64,000 nucleotides of DNA from Cryptosporangium arvum DSM 44712. Lineage in GTDB: Bacteria > Actinomycetota > Actinomycetes > Mycobacteriales > Cryptosporangiaceae. Under the pieces are notes generated by a model. The model had not been told where the DNA came from. It did no database searches and was given only the letters and a program-made list of their open reading frames with translations. The DNA lies in the NCBI RefSeq assembly GCF_000585375.1, contig NZ_KK073874.1, positions 7,413,913 through 7,477,912 on the forward strand, in the 5' to 3' direction. Each line of letters begins with the position of its first letter. Positions within the stretch are counted from its first letter, which is position 1. Shown here in pieces: positions 10,612 to 19,644 of this stretch. The translations under genes and the position numbers were made by a program.

Positions 10612-12234
10612 TCAGCCCTCCTGGTCAGTGTGTCGGGTGACGCTTTCGGCCGAGTCCTCGTCCTTCGCCTCGATGACCTGGTCGCTGCTCGCGCCGACCT
10701 CGAACTGCTGCTTGAACTCGGTGATCGCGTCGGTCAGCGACTGCGCGGTGTCGTCCTCGAGCTTGCCCGTGGACTCGATCGTGGAGAAGATGTCGGACTT
10801 GTTGCGCCGGATGAAGTCGAGGAACTCCGACTCGAACCGGCGGATGTCGGCGACCGGGATGTCGTCGAGCTGACCGGTGGTGCCGGCCCACACCGAGACG
10901 ACCTGCTCCGGGACCGAGAACGGCGAGTACTGGGGCTGCTTGAGCAGCTCGACCAGACGCGAACCGCGCTCCAGCTGGTTGCGCGACGCCCGGTCCAGGT
11001 CGGAACCGAAGGCCGAGAAGGCCTCCAGCTCGCGGTACTGGGCCAGGTCCAGACGCAGACGACCGGCGACCGAACGCATCGCGCGGACCTGCGCCGAACC
11101 ACCGACCCGCGACACCGAGGTACCGACGTTGATGGCGGGGCGGACACCGGCGTTGAACAGGTCGGTCTCGAGGAAGACCTGGCCGTCGGTGATCGAGATG
11201 ACGTTGGTCGGGATGAAGGCCGAGATGTCGTTGGCCTTCGTCTCGATGATCGGCAGACCGGTCATCGATCCGCCACCCAGCTCGTCGGAGAGCTTCGCGC
11301 AACGCTCGAGCAGCCGCGAGTGCAGGTAGAAGACGTCGCCCGGGTAGGCCTCACGGCCCGGCGGGCGGCGCAGCAGCAGCGACACGGCGCGGTAGGCCTC
11401 GGCCTGCTTGGTCAGGTCGTCGAAGATGATCAGGACGTGCTGGCCCTGGTACATCCAGTGCTGGCCGATGGCCGAACCGGTGTAGGGGGCGATGTACTTG
11501 AAGCCGGCCGGGTCGGACGCCGGAGCCGCGACGATCGTCGTGTACTCCATCGCGCCGGCCTCTTCGAGCGCGCCGCGCACCGAAGCGATCGTCGAGCCCT
11601 TCTGGCCGACCGCGACGTAGATGCACTTGACCTGCTTCTTCGGGTCGCCGCTCTCCCAGTTGGCCTTCTGGTTGATGATCGTGTCGATGGCCACCGCGGT
11701 CTTGCCGGTCTGGCGGTCACCGATGATCAGCTGCCGCTGGCCCCGGCCGATCGCGGTCATCGCGTCGATGGCCTTGATGCCGGTCTGCAGCGGCTCCTTC
11801 ACGGGCTGGCGCTGGACCACCGTGGGGGCCTGCAGCTCCAGGATCCGGCGGCCTTCGGCCTGGATCTCGCCCTTGCCGTCGATCGGGTTGCCCAGCGGGT
11901 CGACGACCCGGCCGAGGAAGCCGTCACCGACCGGCGCGGACAGGATCTGCCCGGTGCGACGGACCGTCTGGCCCTCCTCGATACCCGCGAAGTCGCCGAG
12001 GATGATGACACCGAGCTCGCGGGGCTCGAGGTTGAGCGCCATCCCGAGGGTGCCGTCCTCGAACTGCAGCAGTTCGTTGGTCATCGTCGAGGGGAGGCCC
12101 TCGACGTGGGCGATGCCGTCGCCGGTATCGGCGACCACACCGACCTCCTCGCGGGAGACCTCGGGTGAATAGGAAGAGACGTAACGCTCGATCGCGCCGC
12201 GGATCTCCTCGGAGGAGATGGTCAGCTCGGCCAT
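10612..12234 (-). CDS. atpA: F1 ATP synthase alpha subunit
   Basis: 540 residues. The P-loop is [15 protein letters not shown], and the alpha-specific [21 protein letters not shown] and [30 protein letters not shown] segments are intact. It forms the non-catalytic nucleotide sites of F1. The C-terminal tail ([27 protein letters not shown]) extends beyond the common core, as in mycobacterial alpha subunits. In Mycobacterium a C-terminal extension of alpha helps suppress ATP hydrolysis, which may matter here because epsilon lacks its helical domain. Confidence 0.98.
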   Translation of the reverse strand: MAELTISSEEIRGAIERYVSSYSPEVSREEVGVVADTGDGIAHVEGLPSTMTNELLQFEDGTLGMALNLEPRELGVIILGDFAGIEEGQTVRRTGQILSAPVGDGFLGRVVDPLGNPIDGKGEIQAEGRRILELQAPTVVQRQPVKEPLQTGIKAIDAMTAIGRGQRQLIIGDRQTGKTAVAIDTIINQKANWESGDPKKQVKCIYVAVGQKGSTIASVRGALEEAGAMEYTTIVAAPASDPAGFKYIAPYTGSAIGQHWMYQGQHVLIIFDDLTKQAEAYRAVSLLLRRPPGREAYPGDVFYLHSRLLERCAKLSDELGGGSMTGLPIIETKANDISAFIPTNVISITDGQVFLETDLFNAGVRPAINVGTSVSRVGGSAQVRAMRSVAGRLRLDLAQYRELEAFSAFGSDLDRASRNQLERGSRLVELLKQPQYSPFSVPEQVVSVWAGTTGQLDDIPVADIRRFESEFLDFIRRNKSDIFSTIESTGKLEDDTAQSLTDAITEFKQQFEVGASSDQVIEAKDEDSAESVTRHTDQEG

Positions 12235-12260
12235 CTGATAGTTCCTCGATCTCGTCTTGT

Positions 12261-12280
12261 GGTCAGCGACTGAGCTGACC
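12261..12280 (-). other. Small hairpin in the atpH-atpA spacer
   Basis: GGTCAGC (12261-12267) and GCTGACC (12274-12280) form a 7-bp stem around a 6-base loop inside the 84-base gap between atpH and atpA. There is no T-run. It may affect mRNA stability or atpA translation. The rest of the gap shows nothing else clear. Confidence 0.4.
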
Positions 12281-12318
12281 GAGCCTGCACGTCTGGTAGT
12301 GGGGGGTGCCGCGGTGCG

Positions 12319-13221
12319 TCAGTTGGCCAGCGCGCCGCGCGCCTGCTCGAGGCGTCGGGCAACGCTCCCGTCGTACAGGTCGTCACCGACCCGCACCGTC
12401 ACCCCACCGAGTAGCGAGGGGTCGACCTCGACCTTCAAAGACACCGATCGCCCGTAGATCGCGGCCAGACGCGCAACCAACCGCTCCTCCTGTGCGGGAG
12501 TCAACGGCGCGGCTGCTGTCACATACGCTATCTCGCGGTCGCGCCGCGCGGCCGTCAGCTCGACGAGACGCTGCAGCGATGCGTCGAACCCGCGGCCGCC
12601 GAGGCCGTGGACGGCGCTCGAGACCAGCCGCACGGTGACCGGGTCGGTGCGGTTCTGCAGCAGCCCCGTCGCCAGCTCCGTGCGCTGCTCGACCGGCGCC
12701 GTGGCGTCGGCGAGCAACTGCCCGAGCCGCGGGGTGCCGTCGACGATGCGCGCGAACCGGAACAGCTGGTCCTCGACGTCGGCCAGCGAACCGGTGGCGT
12801 CCGCCTCGTCCAGCTCGGCGTCGACCGCCAGCAGCTCGACGGCGTCCACCAGGTCGTGGGCCCTCGACCAGCGGGCCGCGACCGCGGCCCGCAGAATCGT
12901 CGCCGCATCCGCGCCGACCCGCTGACCCACGAGCGCGTCGAGCAGACCCGTGCGGGCCTCCTCCGACTTCGTGGAGTCGGCCAGCGCGCGCCGCAGCCCG
13001 GGCTCGCGCCCGAGCAGCACGGCGACCGCACGCAGGTCGGCGGCGAGCGCCACCCGGTCGACGCCGGCCGGTGCCGTGGCACCGGCGGCGCTCACCGGAC
13101 GGGAACCCGCCGGAGAGACACCGCCCGGCGCCGTCTCGGCAGCCGGAGCGGCTCCGCCCCGGGTGATCTCGGCCAGCTGCGACCGGATCCCGGCCAGGGA
13201 GTCCCGGCTAGCGCCCTGCAT
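12319..13221 (-). CDS. atpH: ATP synthase delta subunit with Ala/Gly-rich N-terminal insertion
   Basis: 300 residues, longer than the roughly 180 of most delta subunits. The extra length includes an Ala/Pro/Gly-rich low-complexity segment near residues 20-52 (GGAAPAAETAPGG...) followed by a standard helical domain (VDRVALAADLRAVAVLL). The C-terminal part ends in the conserved region (LKVEVDPSLLGGVTVRVGDDLYDGSVARRLEQARGAL). Delta is the stalk protein joining F1 to the b subunits. The ATG overlaps the atpF TGA by one base. Confidence 0.93.
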   Translation of the reverse strand: MQGASRDSLAGIRSQLAEITRGGAAPAAETAPGGVSPAGSRPVSAAGATAPAGVDRVALAADLRAVAVLLGREPGLRRALADSTKSEEARTGLLDALVGQRVGADAATILRAAVAARWSRAHDLVDAVELLAVDAELDEADATGSLADVEDQLFRFARIVDGTPRLGQLLADATAPVEQRTELATGLLQNRTDPVTVRLVSSAVHGLGGRGFDASLQRLVELTAARRDREIAYVTAAAPLTPAQEERLVARLAAIYGRSVSLKVEVDPSLLGGVTVRVGDDLYDGSVARRLEQARGALAN

Positions 13222-13784
13222 CAGCGCCGCCCTCCCGTGGTGGTGTCCAGGTCGTCCAGGAACCGCTCGACCGTGCCGGTGCGCCGGGCCTCGTCGGCCA
13301 GCGACTCACCGACGATGCGGCCGGCCAGGTCGACCGCGATACGGCCGATGTCGGCGCGGATCTCGGTCACCAGACGCTGCCGCTCGGCAGCCAACTGCTC
13401 TTCGCCCCGCTCGACGATCCGAGCGGCCTGCTCCTGGGCCTCGGCTCGCATCTCGTCGATGATGCGCGCGCCCTCGGCGCGCGCCTCCTCGCGGATGCGG
13501 CCGGCTTCGCCCCGTGCGTCGGCCAGCTGCGCCCGGTACTGCTCGAGCGCGGCCTTGGCCTCGGCCTGGGCTTCTTCGGCCCGCTTGATCCCGCCTTCGA
13601 TCGCTTCCGATCGCTCCTCGTAGGTCTTCTCGAAGAGGGGGTAGACCTTCTTCGCGAGGAACCAGAAAAGCAGTGCGAAAGCGACGAGTCCGACGATGAG
13701 TTCGGACGTGTGCGGGAGGAGCGGATTTACCTCGCCGTCCTCGGACGCGAGGAGAGTCGTCACGATCTCCGTCGTCGCAGACAT
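13221..13784 (-). CDS. atpF: ATP synthase b subunit
   Basis: 187 residues. A single N-terminal membrane helix (LIVGLVAFALLFWFLAKKVYPLF) leads into a long charged coiled coil (YEERSEAIEGGIKRAEEAQAEAKAALEQYRAQL...), the peripheral stalk that holds F1 static. The C-terminus (IGRIAVDLAGRIVGESLADEARR...FLDDL) contacts delta. Placed between atpE and atpH in the standard order, 5 bases after atpE. Confidence 0.96.
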   Translation of the reverse strand: MSATTEIVTTLLASEDGEVNPLLPHTSELIVGLVAFALLFWFLAKKVYPLFEKTYEERSEAIEGGIKRAEEAQAEAKAALEQYRAQLADARGEAGRIREEARAEGARIIDEMRAEAQEQAARIVERGEEQLAAERQRLVTEIRADIGRIAVDLAGRIVGESLADEARRTGTVERFLDDLDTTTGGRR

Positions 13785-13789
13785 GGTCG

Positions 13790-13993
13790 TCAGAGCGCGA
13801 ACGCGAGACCGATACCGATGATGGCGAGCGCCTCAGCCAGGGCGAAGCCCAGGATCGCGATGCCCTGGAGCGTGCCACGGGCCTCCGGCTGGCGGGCCAC
13901 ACCGGCGATGTAGGCGGCGAAGATCAGGCCGATACCGACGCCCGGGCCGATGGCGGCCAGGCCGTAGCCGACCATGTTCAGGTTGCCTTCCAT
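13790..13993 (-). CDS. atpE: ATP synthase c subunit (proteolipid)
   Basis: 67 residues in two membrane helices joined by the polar loop ARQPEAR. The proton-carrying Glu sits in the second helix ([21 protein letters not shown]). The first helix has the Gly-rich packing motif ([23 protein letters not shown]). It is slightly shorter than the common 70-80 residues but looks complete at both ends. The ring rotates as protons pass through the a/c interface in the membrane. Its ribosome binding site is GAAAGGGAACGC upstream of the ATG. Confidence 0.97.
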   Translation of the reverse strand: MEGNLNMVGYGLAAIGPGVGIGLIFAAYIAGVARQPEARGTLQGIAILGFALAEALAIIGIGLAFAL

Positions 13994-14065
13994 GCTGCGT
14001 TCCCTTTCTCGATGGGTGAATGGCCGCCGCTGCGGGGTGGGTGCGCGGCGAGCGGGAGATTCAGG

Positions 14066-14854
14066 TCAGTGCTCGGCTTCCATGGCGCCCGCGATGTACA
14101 GCGCCGACAGCAGCGCGAACACGTAGGCCTGCAGGATCTGGATGAAGCCTTCGAAGAAGGTCAGGATGATCCCGCCGAGGAAGCCGACCGGGCTCAGGAA
14201 CGGCAGCGCCCCGGTGCCCTCGGTGAGCATGTACTCGCCACCGAGGATGCAGAGAAGCAGCACCAGGTGGCCGGCGAACATGTTCATCGAAAGACGGAGG
14301 GCGAGCGTGAACGGCCGGATGATGAAGGTAGAGAAGAACTCCAGCGGCGCGAGCAGGAAGTAGATCGGCCACGGCACCCCGGGCGGGAAGCACATGTTCT
14401 TGAAATAGCCGACGAAGCCCTGCCGACGGATGCCGACGGCGTTGTAGATGATCCAGGAGATCACCGCGAGGAACGCGGGAATCGCGATCTTCGACGAGGC
14501 CGGGAACTGCAGCACCGGAATGATGCCGGAGATGTTCAGCACCAGGATGAAGAAGAACACCGTGACGATGTACGGAACGAACTTCTTGCCGTGCTTGGTG
14601 CCGATCGAGTCGAGGACGACGCTGTTGCGGATCATCCCGTAGGCCTGCTCACCGGCGAACTGCAGCTTGCCGGGGACGAGCTTCGGGTTGCGTGCGGCGG
14701 CGTAGAAGAACGCGGCGACCGCGATCGTGCCGAGCACGATGATCAGCATCGGCTTCGTGAAGAACGTGCCCTCGCCGAAAAGCGGCGGGAACTCGAAGTC
14801 ACCGGGGCCCGGCGCTTCGAATCCTGGCCCGGCGGCAAGGAGCTGGTTGCTCAC
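14066..14854 (-). CDS. atpB: ATP synthase a subunit
   Basis: 262 residues from GTG. Several membrane helices are visible, including the conserved proton-channel helix with the essential Arg in RPFTLALRLSMNMFAGHLVLL, and a final helix around FFEGFIQILQAYVFALLSALYIAGAMEAEH. It forms the half-channels beside the c-ring. Its GTG overlaps the stop of the upstream small membrane gene (GTGA), so the two are translationally coupled. Confidence 0.97.
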   Translation of the reverse strand: MSNQLLAAGPGFEAPGPGDFEFPPLFGEGTFFTKPMLIIVLGTIAVAAFFYAAARNPKLVPGKLQFAGEQAYGMIRNSVVLDSIGTKHGKKFVPYIVTVFFFILVLNISGIIPVLQFPASSKIAIPAFLAVISWIIYNAVGIRRQGFVGYFKNMCFPPGVPWPIYFLLAPLEFFSTFIIRPFTLALRLSMNMFAGHLVLLLCILGGEYMLTEGTGALPFLSPVGFLGGIILTFFEGFIQILQAYVFALLSALYIAGAMEAEH

Positions 14855-15285
14855 GGCTTCTCCTCCTCGGCGGTGGTGTCTGACGGCGGCCCTGACGGTC
14901 GCTGAACGCGGTGCGAGCGGGACGGAGCCGAGGCGCGTGGCAGATCAGTTTTGGGCAGATCAGGCTGGGCAGGGGGCATCGGTATCGATGACCCGGATTG
15001 CGGCCTACCGTACCGGATGTATGTCAGCCAGATTCCGAGCACCCCCCCGATGATGAATCCGACTCCGATGAGTGCGGGAATGTCCAGCCAACGCGCCGCC
15101 GCCCACCCGATGAAGCCCCAAATCGTGACGCCGGAAATGAGGTAGCTCACCACGTGCCACGGGTCGACCGTGGGCACCGCGGAGGCATCCTGCCAGCGCT
15201 TACGCTCGCTCTCGGCGGCGTCACTCTCCGGCATGTCAGGGTTGACTTCGGGTGATCGTTTGTCGTGGTCGGCATCGGCCATCAT
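14851..15285 (-). CDS. AtpZ/AtpI-like two-helix membrane protein
   Basis: 144 residues with a charged N-terminus and a Pro/Ser-rich C-terminus around two membrane helices (WHVVSYLISGVTIWGFIGWAAARWL and LIGVGFIIGGVLGIWLTYIRYG). AtpZ-type proteins of this shape are encoded ahead of atpB and are thought to help c-ring assembly or ion supply. It overlaps its neighbours by 4 bases on both sides. It starts with two ATG codons in a row (15285 and 15282). The exact family call is tentative. Confidence 0.65.
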   Translation of the reverse strand: MMADADHDKRSPEVNPDMPESDAAESERKRWQDASAVPTVDPWHVVSYLISGVTIWGFIGWAAARWLDIPALIGVGFIIGGVLGIWLTYIRYGRPQSGSSIPMPPAQPDLPKTDLPRASAPSRSHRVQRPSGPPSDTTAEEEKP

Positions 15286-15914
15286 CGGCCACCTCCCACT
15301 GTTCGAGTAGCGGACGAATTAGTGACGTCCGAACTCGTCGTTGTTGTTTCTTTAGTGTTCACGTCCGGCGACTCGCCGTCGATTACCTCGGAGGTCGTAT
15401 TGCGGGCGGCGGCGGCCAGATGACGCCGTAGCGCCAACACATTCCACACCAGTGCACCGGCGATCACGACGAGACCGAGCGCGCGGGCGTCCAACCAGGG
15501 TTGGTCTTTGAGTGCGACCAGAGCCACCAGGAGCAGGACGACCCGGAACAAGTAGTTGATGCCGAGTACGAGATAGGCGATACCCGGCGCGAGTTGCGCA
15601 TCCACCAGGAACGGGAGCCGCCCAGAAGCGAGAAACGCGGCGACCAGACCCAGCCCGACGGCCGCACCGGCCAATGCTTCGGTGCCGCCGAGAAGGAATG
15701 CCCCGCCGAGCAGTACGACGACGCCGGCGAGGGCAAGGAATAGCGGCGATGTGCGGGACATGAGGCGGCTCCGGTCGGCGCGGCGCTTCGGTGCGCCGAG
15801 TTCGTCGGTCGGGGTCGTCAGGCGGCGTTCAGCGAGCCAAATCGCGTCTCTGACTAGCTCGTGAAACGTATCACGAACGCTCGTACCGTGTTTTCGGGGG
15901 GTAGGCCCGGGCAC
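15282..15914 (-). CDS. AtpI-position integral membrane protein
   Basis: Up to 210 residues with about four hydrophobic helices (PLFLALAGVVVLLGGAFLLGG; ALAGAAVGLGLVAAFLAS; GIAYLVLGINYLFRVVLLLVALVAL; LGLVVIAGALVWNVLALRRH) and a Thr/Ser-rich tail. The position, first in the atp cluster and coupled to the next gene, matches the poorly conserved AtpI of actinobacteria, but sequence alone does not prove it. The ATG at 15761 (MSRTSPLFLAL) directly before the first helix is an alternative start; the 51-residue extension is basic and low in hydrophobicity. Confidence 0.6.
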   Translation of the reverse strand: MPGPTPRKHGTSVRDTFHELVRDAIWLAERRLTTPTDELGAPKRRADRSRLMSRTSPLFLALAGVVVLLGGAFLLGGTEALAGAAVGLGLVAAFLASGRLPFLVDAQLAPGIAYLVLGINYLFRVVLLLVALVALKDQPWLDARALGLVVIAGALVWNVLALRRHLAAAARNTTSEVIDGESPDVNTKETTTTSSDVTNSSATRTVGGGR

Positions 15915-15956
15915 GCCGAAGGACCACCCTCTCGAGTGGCTCGGGCCACCGTACTC

Positions 15957-15979
15957 CCCCCGCGCCAGCGGCGTGGGGG
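15957..15979 (-). terminator. Hairpin between the phosphatase gene and the atp cluster
   Basis: CCCCCGCGCC and GGCGTGGGGG form a 10-bp stem (one G-T pair) with a 3-base loop, immediately after the TAG of the phosphatase gene in the leftward direction. No T-run follows. It may separate prmC-tsaC-phosphatase expression from the atp operon, and the atp promoter would then lie at about 15915-15955. I see no confident -10/-35 pair there. Confidence 0.4.
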
Positions 15980-15981
15980 CA

Positions 15982-16584
15982 CTACGGCCCGGTGAGCCGG
16001 TCCGCGATCACGGTGACCGCGTCGTCGATCTGGTCGGCGACGGCCGTGAAGTACTCCGGGGCGCGGCCCCAGGGATCGGGCACCTCGTCGGAGTACCTGG
16101 CCCCGTCGCGGAGCCGGTCGGCCGCGGCCACCAGCGCCCGCCCGCGGGTCACCAGGTCACCGGTGGGCAGCTCGCCGTCGGGGACGGCCGCGGCCAGGCG
16201 GGCGAACTCGCCCAGGACGAACGTCCGCGCGCTCGCGGCCGGATCCATCTCGGCGACGAACTCCACCTGCTCGATCGTGGCGGTGAGCACGAGATCCGAA
16301 CCGTGGACCTCGTCGTGGACCTCGGCGTAACCGCCGAGCATCGCCGGGACGAGCATCCGCGCGCGGAACCCCTCCGGGTCTCCCCCGCGGGCCAGCACCT
16401 CCGCGGCCGACTGGTGGTGCATCGACTCGCCCTCGTGCCACGCACCGGTGCCGGCGCCGTGCACGACGACGAGGTCGCTGGTGCCCAGCCGCTCCTCGAC
16501 GCGCAGACGCAGCAGGCGTTCGGCCATCGGCGACCGGCAGATGTTCCCCATGCAGACCATCAGGACGCTGAAGCGGGTGCTCAT
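15982..16584 (-). CDS. Low-molecular-weight protein-tyrosine-phosphatase
   Basis: 200 residues. The P-loop C(x)5R signature is VCMGNICRSPMAERLL (nucleophile C11, R17), and the general-acid Asp is in DEVPDPWGRAPEYF. This is longer than the usual 150-165 because of an insertion around residues 115-150 (LGEFARLAAAVPDGELPTGDLV...). Such cytoplasmic enzymes dephosphorylate tyrosine kinases or other proteins. It overlaps tsaC by 4 bases, forming a coupled prmC-tsaC-phosphatase unit. Confidence 0.9.
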   Translation of the reverse strand: MSTRFSVLMVCMGNICRSPMAERLLRLRVEERLGTSDLVVVHGAGTGAWHEGESMHHQSAAEVLARGGDPEGFRARMLVPAMLGGYAEVHDEVHGSDLVLTATIEQVEFVAEMDPAASARTFVLGEFARLAAAVPDGELPTGDLVTRGRALVAAADRLRDGARYSDEVPDPWGRAPEYFTAVADQIDDAVTVIADRLTGP

Positions 16585-17276
16585 GCTTCGGTGGCCAGCG
16601 CGGCGGCGGGCTCGTCGTCGGGACCGCGGCCGTCCTTGTCCAGCAGGTTCGGCACGACCTCACGCAGCGTCGCCAGGTCGAGCGCGCCCTGGCGCAGCAC
16701 CCGCGGGACCTCGCCGGTGACGTCGACGATCGTCGACGCGACCGGATCGCCGCATGACCCGGCCTCCAGATAGACCTCGACCAGCCAGCCCAGCTGGTCG
16801 CGGGCCTCCTCGGCGGTGGTGGCCGGCGGCTGTCCGGAGACGTTCGCGCTGGACACCGCCATCGGGCCGGTGGCCTCCAGCACCTCGAGCGCGATCGGGT
16901 GCAGCGGCATCCGGACTGCGACCGTGCCGTCGGCGTCGCCCAGGTCCCAGGCCAGCGACGACGCCTGCTCAACGATGATCGTCAAACCGCCCGGCCAGAA
17001 CGCGTCGACCAGCTCGTGCACGGTCGGCGGGACGGCGATCACCAGGCCGTCGAGCGTGCGGCGGTTGCCGACGAGCACCGGCACCGGCATGTCCCGGCCG
17101 CGCTGTTTCGCGGTGAGCAGGGAGTCGACCGCGGTCGGCGTGAACGCGTCGGCACCGATGCCGTACACGGTGTCGGTCGGCAGAACGATCAGGTCACCTC
17201 GGCGTACGGCGTCGATCGCCGCGGCGATGCCGGCTGTGCGATCGGCCGGGTCGGAGCAGTTGTAGGTCCGGGTCAC
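16581..17276 (-). CDS. tsaC: L-threonylcarbamoyladenylate synthase (Sua5/YciO/YrdC)
   Basis: 231 residues. The YrdC fold is shown by GDLIVLPTDTVYGIGADAF, the KQRGRDMPVPVLVGN strand and the SSANVSGQPPATTAEEA loop. It condenses threonine, bicarbonate and ATP to threonylcarbamoyl-AMP for the t6A37 modification of ANN-decoding tRNAs. It is the short form without the Sua5 domain. It overlaps prmC and the phosphatase gene by 4 bases each. The order prmC-tsaC next to prfA is conserved in actinobacteria. Confidence 0.95.
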   Translation of the reverse strand: MTRTYNCSDPADRTAGIAAAIDAVRRGDLIVLPTDTVYGIGADAFTPTAVDSLLTAKQRGRDMPVPVLVGNRRTLDGLVIAVPPTVHELVDAFWPGGLTIIVEQASSLAWDLGDADGTVAVRMPLHPIALEVLEATGPMAVSSANVSGQPPATTAEEARDQLGWLVEVYLEAGSCGDPVASTIVDVTGEVPRVLRQGALDLATLREVVPNLLDKDGRGPDDEPAAALATEA

Positions 17277-18136
17277 CCGGCCAGCTTACGGCGGCGCGCG
17301 GTGGTGAAGCGGGGACGGTCGGCGAGGTCGGAGTTGTCGGCGACGTCGGTGAACGCCGGGTGGCGCCGGACCAGCGCCGGCAGCGACTCGCCCTGCACGT
17401 CGGCGTGCTCGATGCCCAGCACCCCGCCGGGCCGGAGCAGCGCCGCGGCCCGCACCAGCAACCGGCGGACGACGTCCAGACCGTCCGGGCCGCCCCAGAG
17501 CGCGGCGGCCGGATCGTGCTCGGCCACCTCCGGGCTGACCGTCGAACCGTCCGGCACGTACGGCGGGTTCGTCACGACGACGTCGACCGTGCCGTCGAGC
17601 TCGGCGAGCACGTCGGGCGAGGTGGCGTCGCCGTGGACCAACGTGATCGGCCGGTCGCCGGCGGCGTGGCGGGTCTGGGCGTTGCGCCGGGCCCAGGCCA
17701 GTGCCAGCTCCTCGCGCTCCACGCCGTAGACCGTGGCGTCCGGGCACTCGTTCGCCACGGCCAGCGCGATCGCCCCGGAGCCGGTGCACAGGTCGACGAC
17801 GACCGAGCCCGGCGCGTGGTCGACGGCCCAGCCCGCCAGCAACTCGGTCTCCGGCCGGGGCACGAACACCCCCGGCCCGACCGCCAGCTCCAGGTGGCGG
17901 AACCCGGCCAGGCCGGTGAGGTGCTGCAGCGGCACCCGCCGGGCGCGTTCGGCGACGAGTTCGTCGTAGCGGGCGGCCGCGGCCCGGTCGAAGCTCGCCA
18001 GCAACAGCCTCCCCCGCGGGACGCCGAGCACGAACGCGGCGAGTTCCTCGGCGTCGAACCGCGGTGACGCCACCCCGGCGTCGGTCAGCCGGCGGACGGC
18101 ACCGGCCAGCACCGGGCCCAGAGCGAGAGTGTCCAC
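17273..18136 (-). CDS. prmC: Release factor glutamine N5-methyltransferase PrmC
   Basis: 287 residues from GTG. The catalytic NPPY motif is in DVVVTNPPYVPDG, and the SAM-binding motif in VVVDLCTGSGAIALAVANE. The N-terminal helical substrate domain is ARRLTDAGVASPRFDAEELAAF-like. PrmC methylates the Gln of the GGQ motif in RF1 and RF2. Its substrate gene prfA lies just upstream in the same direction, separated by the mannosyltransferase gene. Confidence 0.95.
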   Translation of the reverse strand: MDTLALGPVLAGAVRRLTDAGVASPRFDAEELAAFVLGVPRGRLLLASFDRAAAARYDELVAERARRVPLQHLTGLAGFRHLELAVGPGVFVPRPETELLAGWAVDHAPGSVVVDLCTGSGAIALAVANECPDATVYGVEREELALAWARRNAQTRHAAGDRPITLVHGDATSPDVLAELDGTVDVVVTNPPYVPDGSTVSPEVAEHDPAAALWGGPDGLDVVRRLLVRAAALLRPGGVLGIEHADVQGESLPALVRRHPAFTDVADNSDLADRPRFTTARRRKLAG

Positions 18137-18145
18137 CGCAGAACC

Positions 18146-19570
18146 CTATGCCGTGTCGGCCGCCACCTCGGCCGGTGCCCACCGGGGTGCGGTCGCCGGG
18201 AACACCGTCCGCACCGCGTCGACGACGACCACCGACAGACAGAGCGGGACGGCGAGCACGCTCCACAGCGTGCCGCCGAGCTGGTCGGGCACCGCGCTGA
18301 AGCAGAGCGCGGCGCCGAGCACCACCGCCCAGCGGCGGGCGCGGGTTCCGGCGCAGGCCGCGAGCAGTACGCCACCCCAGACCACGTACCAGGCGTGCAT
18401 CACCGGGCCCGAGCTCGCGAGCACGAGCAGCGCGGCGCCGACGAACGCGCCGGCCCTGCGCCAGTTCGGTTCGGCGCCGGCCCGCCAGAGCAGCGCCGCG
18501 ATCGCGATCGCCCCGGCCGCCGCGACCACGGACCGGGCCAGCGCCAGCGTGTCGGTGTAGCTCGCGACCCCTCCGGTCACGAGGTACACCACCGATCCGA
18601 CGAGCGACGCCGGCGCCCAGTAGATACGCACGCGCCCCGGCACGTCCATCGCGCTGAGCCAACCCCAGCCGTGCGGCACCAGGAGCGAGCACCCGAGCAC
18701 GACGACGCCGATCGTGACCACGGCCGCGACCCGGCGCCGCACCGGGACGGGCTGGCGCACGAGGTGGGCGAGCAGGTAGCCGATCAGCAGGATCCCGGGC
18801 AGCTTCACCGAGAACGCGAGCGCGGCGGCCAGCGCGGCCACCACGTACCAGCGCCGCCGCACGGCGTAGATCGTCACCGCGGCCAGCAGGCCGAGCAGGG
18901 CGTCGAGGTGCGCACCACCGACCAGGTGCACCACGACCAGCGGGTTCGCCGCGACGAGCGTCAGCGCGAGCGCCCGCTCCTCCGGCGGCGCGAGCCGCGT
19001 CACGAGCACCGCGACCGCGACGACCGCGAGCACCACGAGCGCCCGTAAGAGCAGCGCCGCCACCGAGATGTGCCCGGCCGAGAGCGCCGCCGTGCCCTGC
19101 AACGCCGCGAGCATGAGCGGCCCGTACGGCGCCGGGGTGTCGCGCCAGACCGGCGAGACCGCGTCCAGCACGTGGCCGGGGCCGAGCAGCGACGGCCCGT
19201 ACGCGTACGGGTCGAGGCCCTGGCCCACCATCGTGCCCTGGGCGAAGTACGACCAGACGTCCAGGCTGAGCACCGGCGGTGCCACCAGCATCGGCGCGCA
19301 CCAGCAGGCCGCGATCGTGGCGACCGTCCGGACGTCGACCGCGCGGGCCTCCGCGAGCCGGTAGAGGCGGAGGAAGACGAGCGCGAGCGCCGCGAGGCCG
19401 AACAACGCGCACACCGCCCAGCCCACCGGGCTGTGCGTGTCGGGGCGCCAGAGCGCGAGCGGCCCGTCCGGTGGCGTCGCCCCACCGGCGGTGCCCGCCC
19501 GCGTGACACCGACCGCGATCGCCACGGACGCTGCCGTTCCACCCCAGGTCAGCCTCGACAGCGTAGTCAC
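18146..19570 (-). CDS. MptB-like alpha-(1,6)-mannosyltransferase (GT-C membrane enzyme)
   Basis: 474 residues from GTG with about 12 hydrophobic helices. The first extracytoplasmic loop has the acidic GT-C motif in LSLDVWSYFAQGTMVGQGLDPYAYGPS, and the following SPVWRDTPAPYGPLMLAL matches polyprenyl-phosphomannose-dependent MptA/MptB enzymes, which extend lipomannan-type glycans in Corynebacteriales. In this lineage the acceptor is uncertain. It sits between prfA and prmC, which are usually adjacent, so it is likely a later insertion into the block; it ends 9 bases before prmC. Confidence 0.75.
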   Translation of the reverse strand: MTTLSRLTWGGTAASVAIAVGVTRAGTAGGATPPDGPLALWRPDTHSPVGWAVCALFGLAALALVFLRLYRLAEARAVDVRTVATIAACWCAPMLVAPPVLSLDVWSYFAQGTMVGQGLDPYAYGPSLLGPGHVLDAVSPVWRDTPAPYGPLMLAALQGTAALSAGHISVAALLLRALVVLAVVAVAVLVTRLAPPEERALALTLVAANPLVVVHLVGGAHLDALLGLLAAVTIYAVRRRWYVVAALAAALAFSVKLPGILLIGYLLAHLVRQPVPVRRRVAAVVTIGVVVLGCSLLVPHGWGWLSAMDVPGRVRIYWAPASLVGSVVYLVTGGVASYTDTLALARSVVAAAGAIAIAALLWRAGAEPNWRRAGAFVGAALLVLASSGPVMHAWYVVWGGVLLAACAGTRARRWAVVLGAALCFSAVPDQLGGTLWSVLAVPLCLSVVVVDAVRTVFPATAPRWAPAEVAADTA

Positions 19571-19644
19571 GGGTACACCCAGTCAGACCCGTGAGCGTGC
19601 GAGGCGGCGTGCGGGTGGCCGCGCGGTGACGCGCGAGAAAAGAG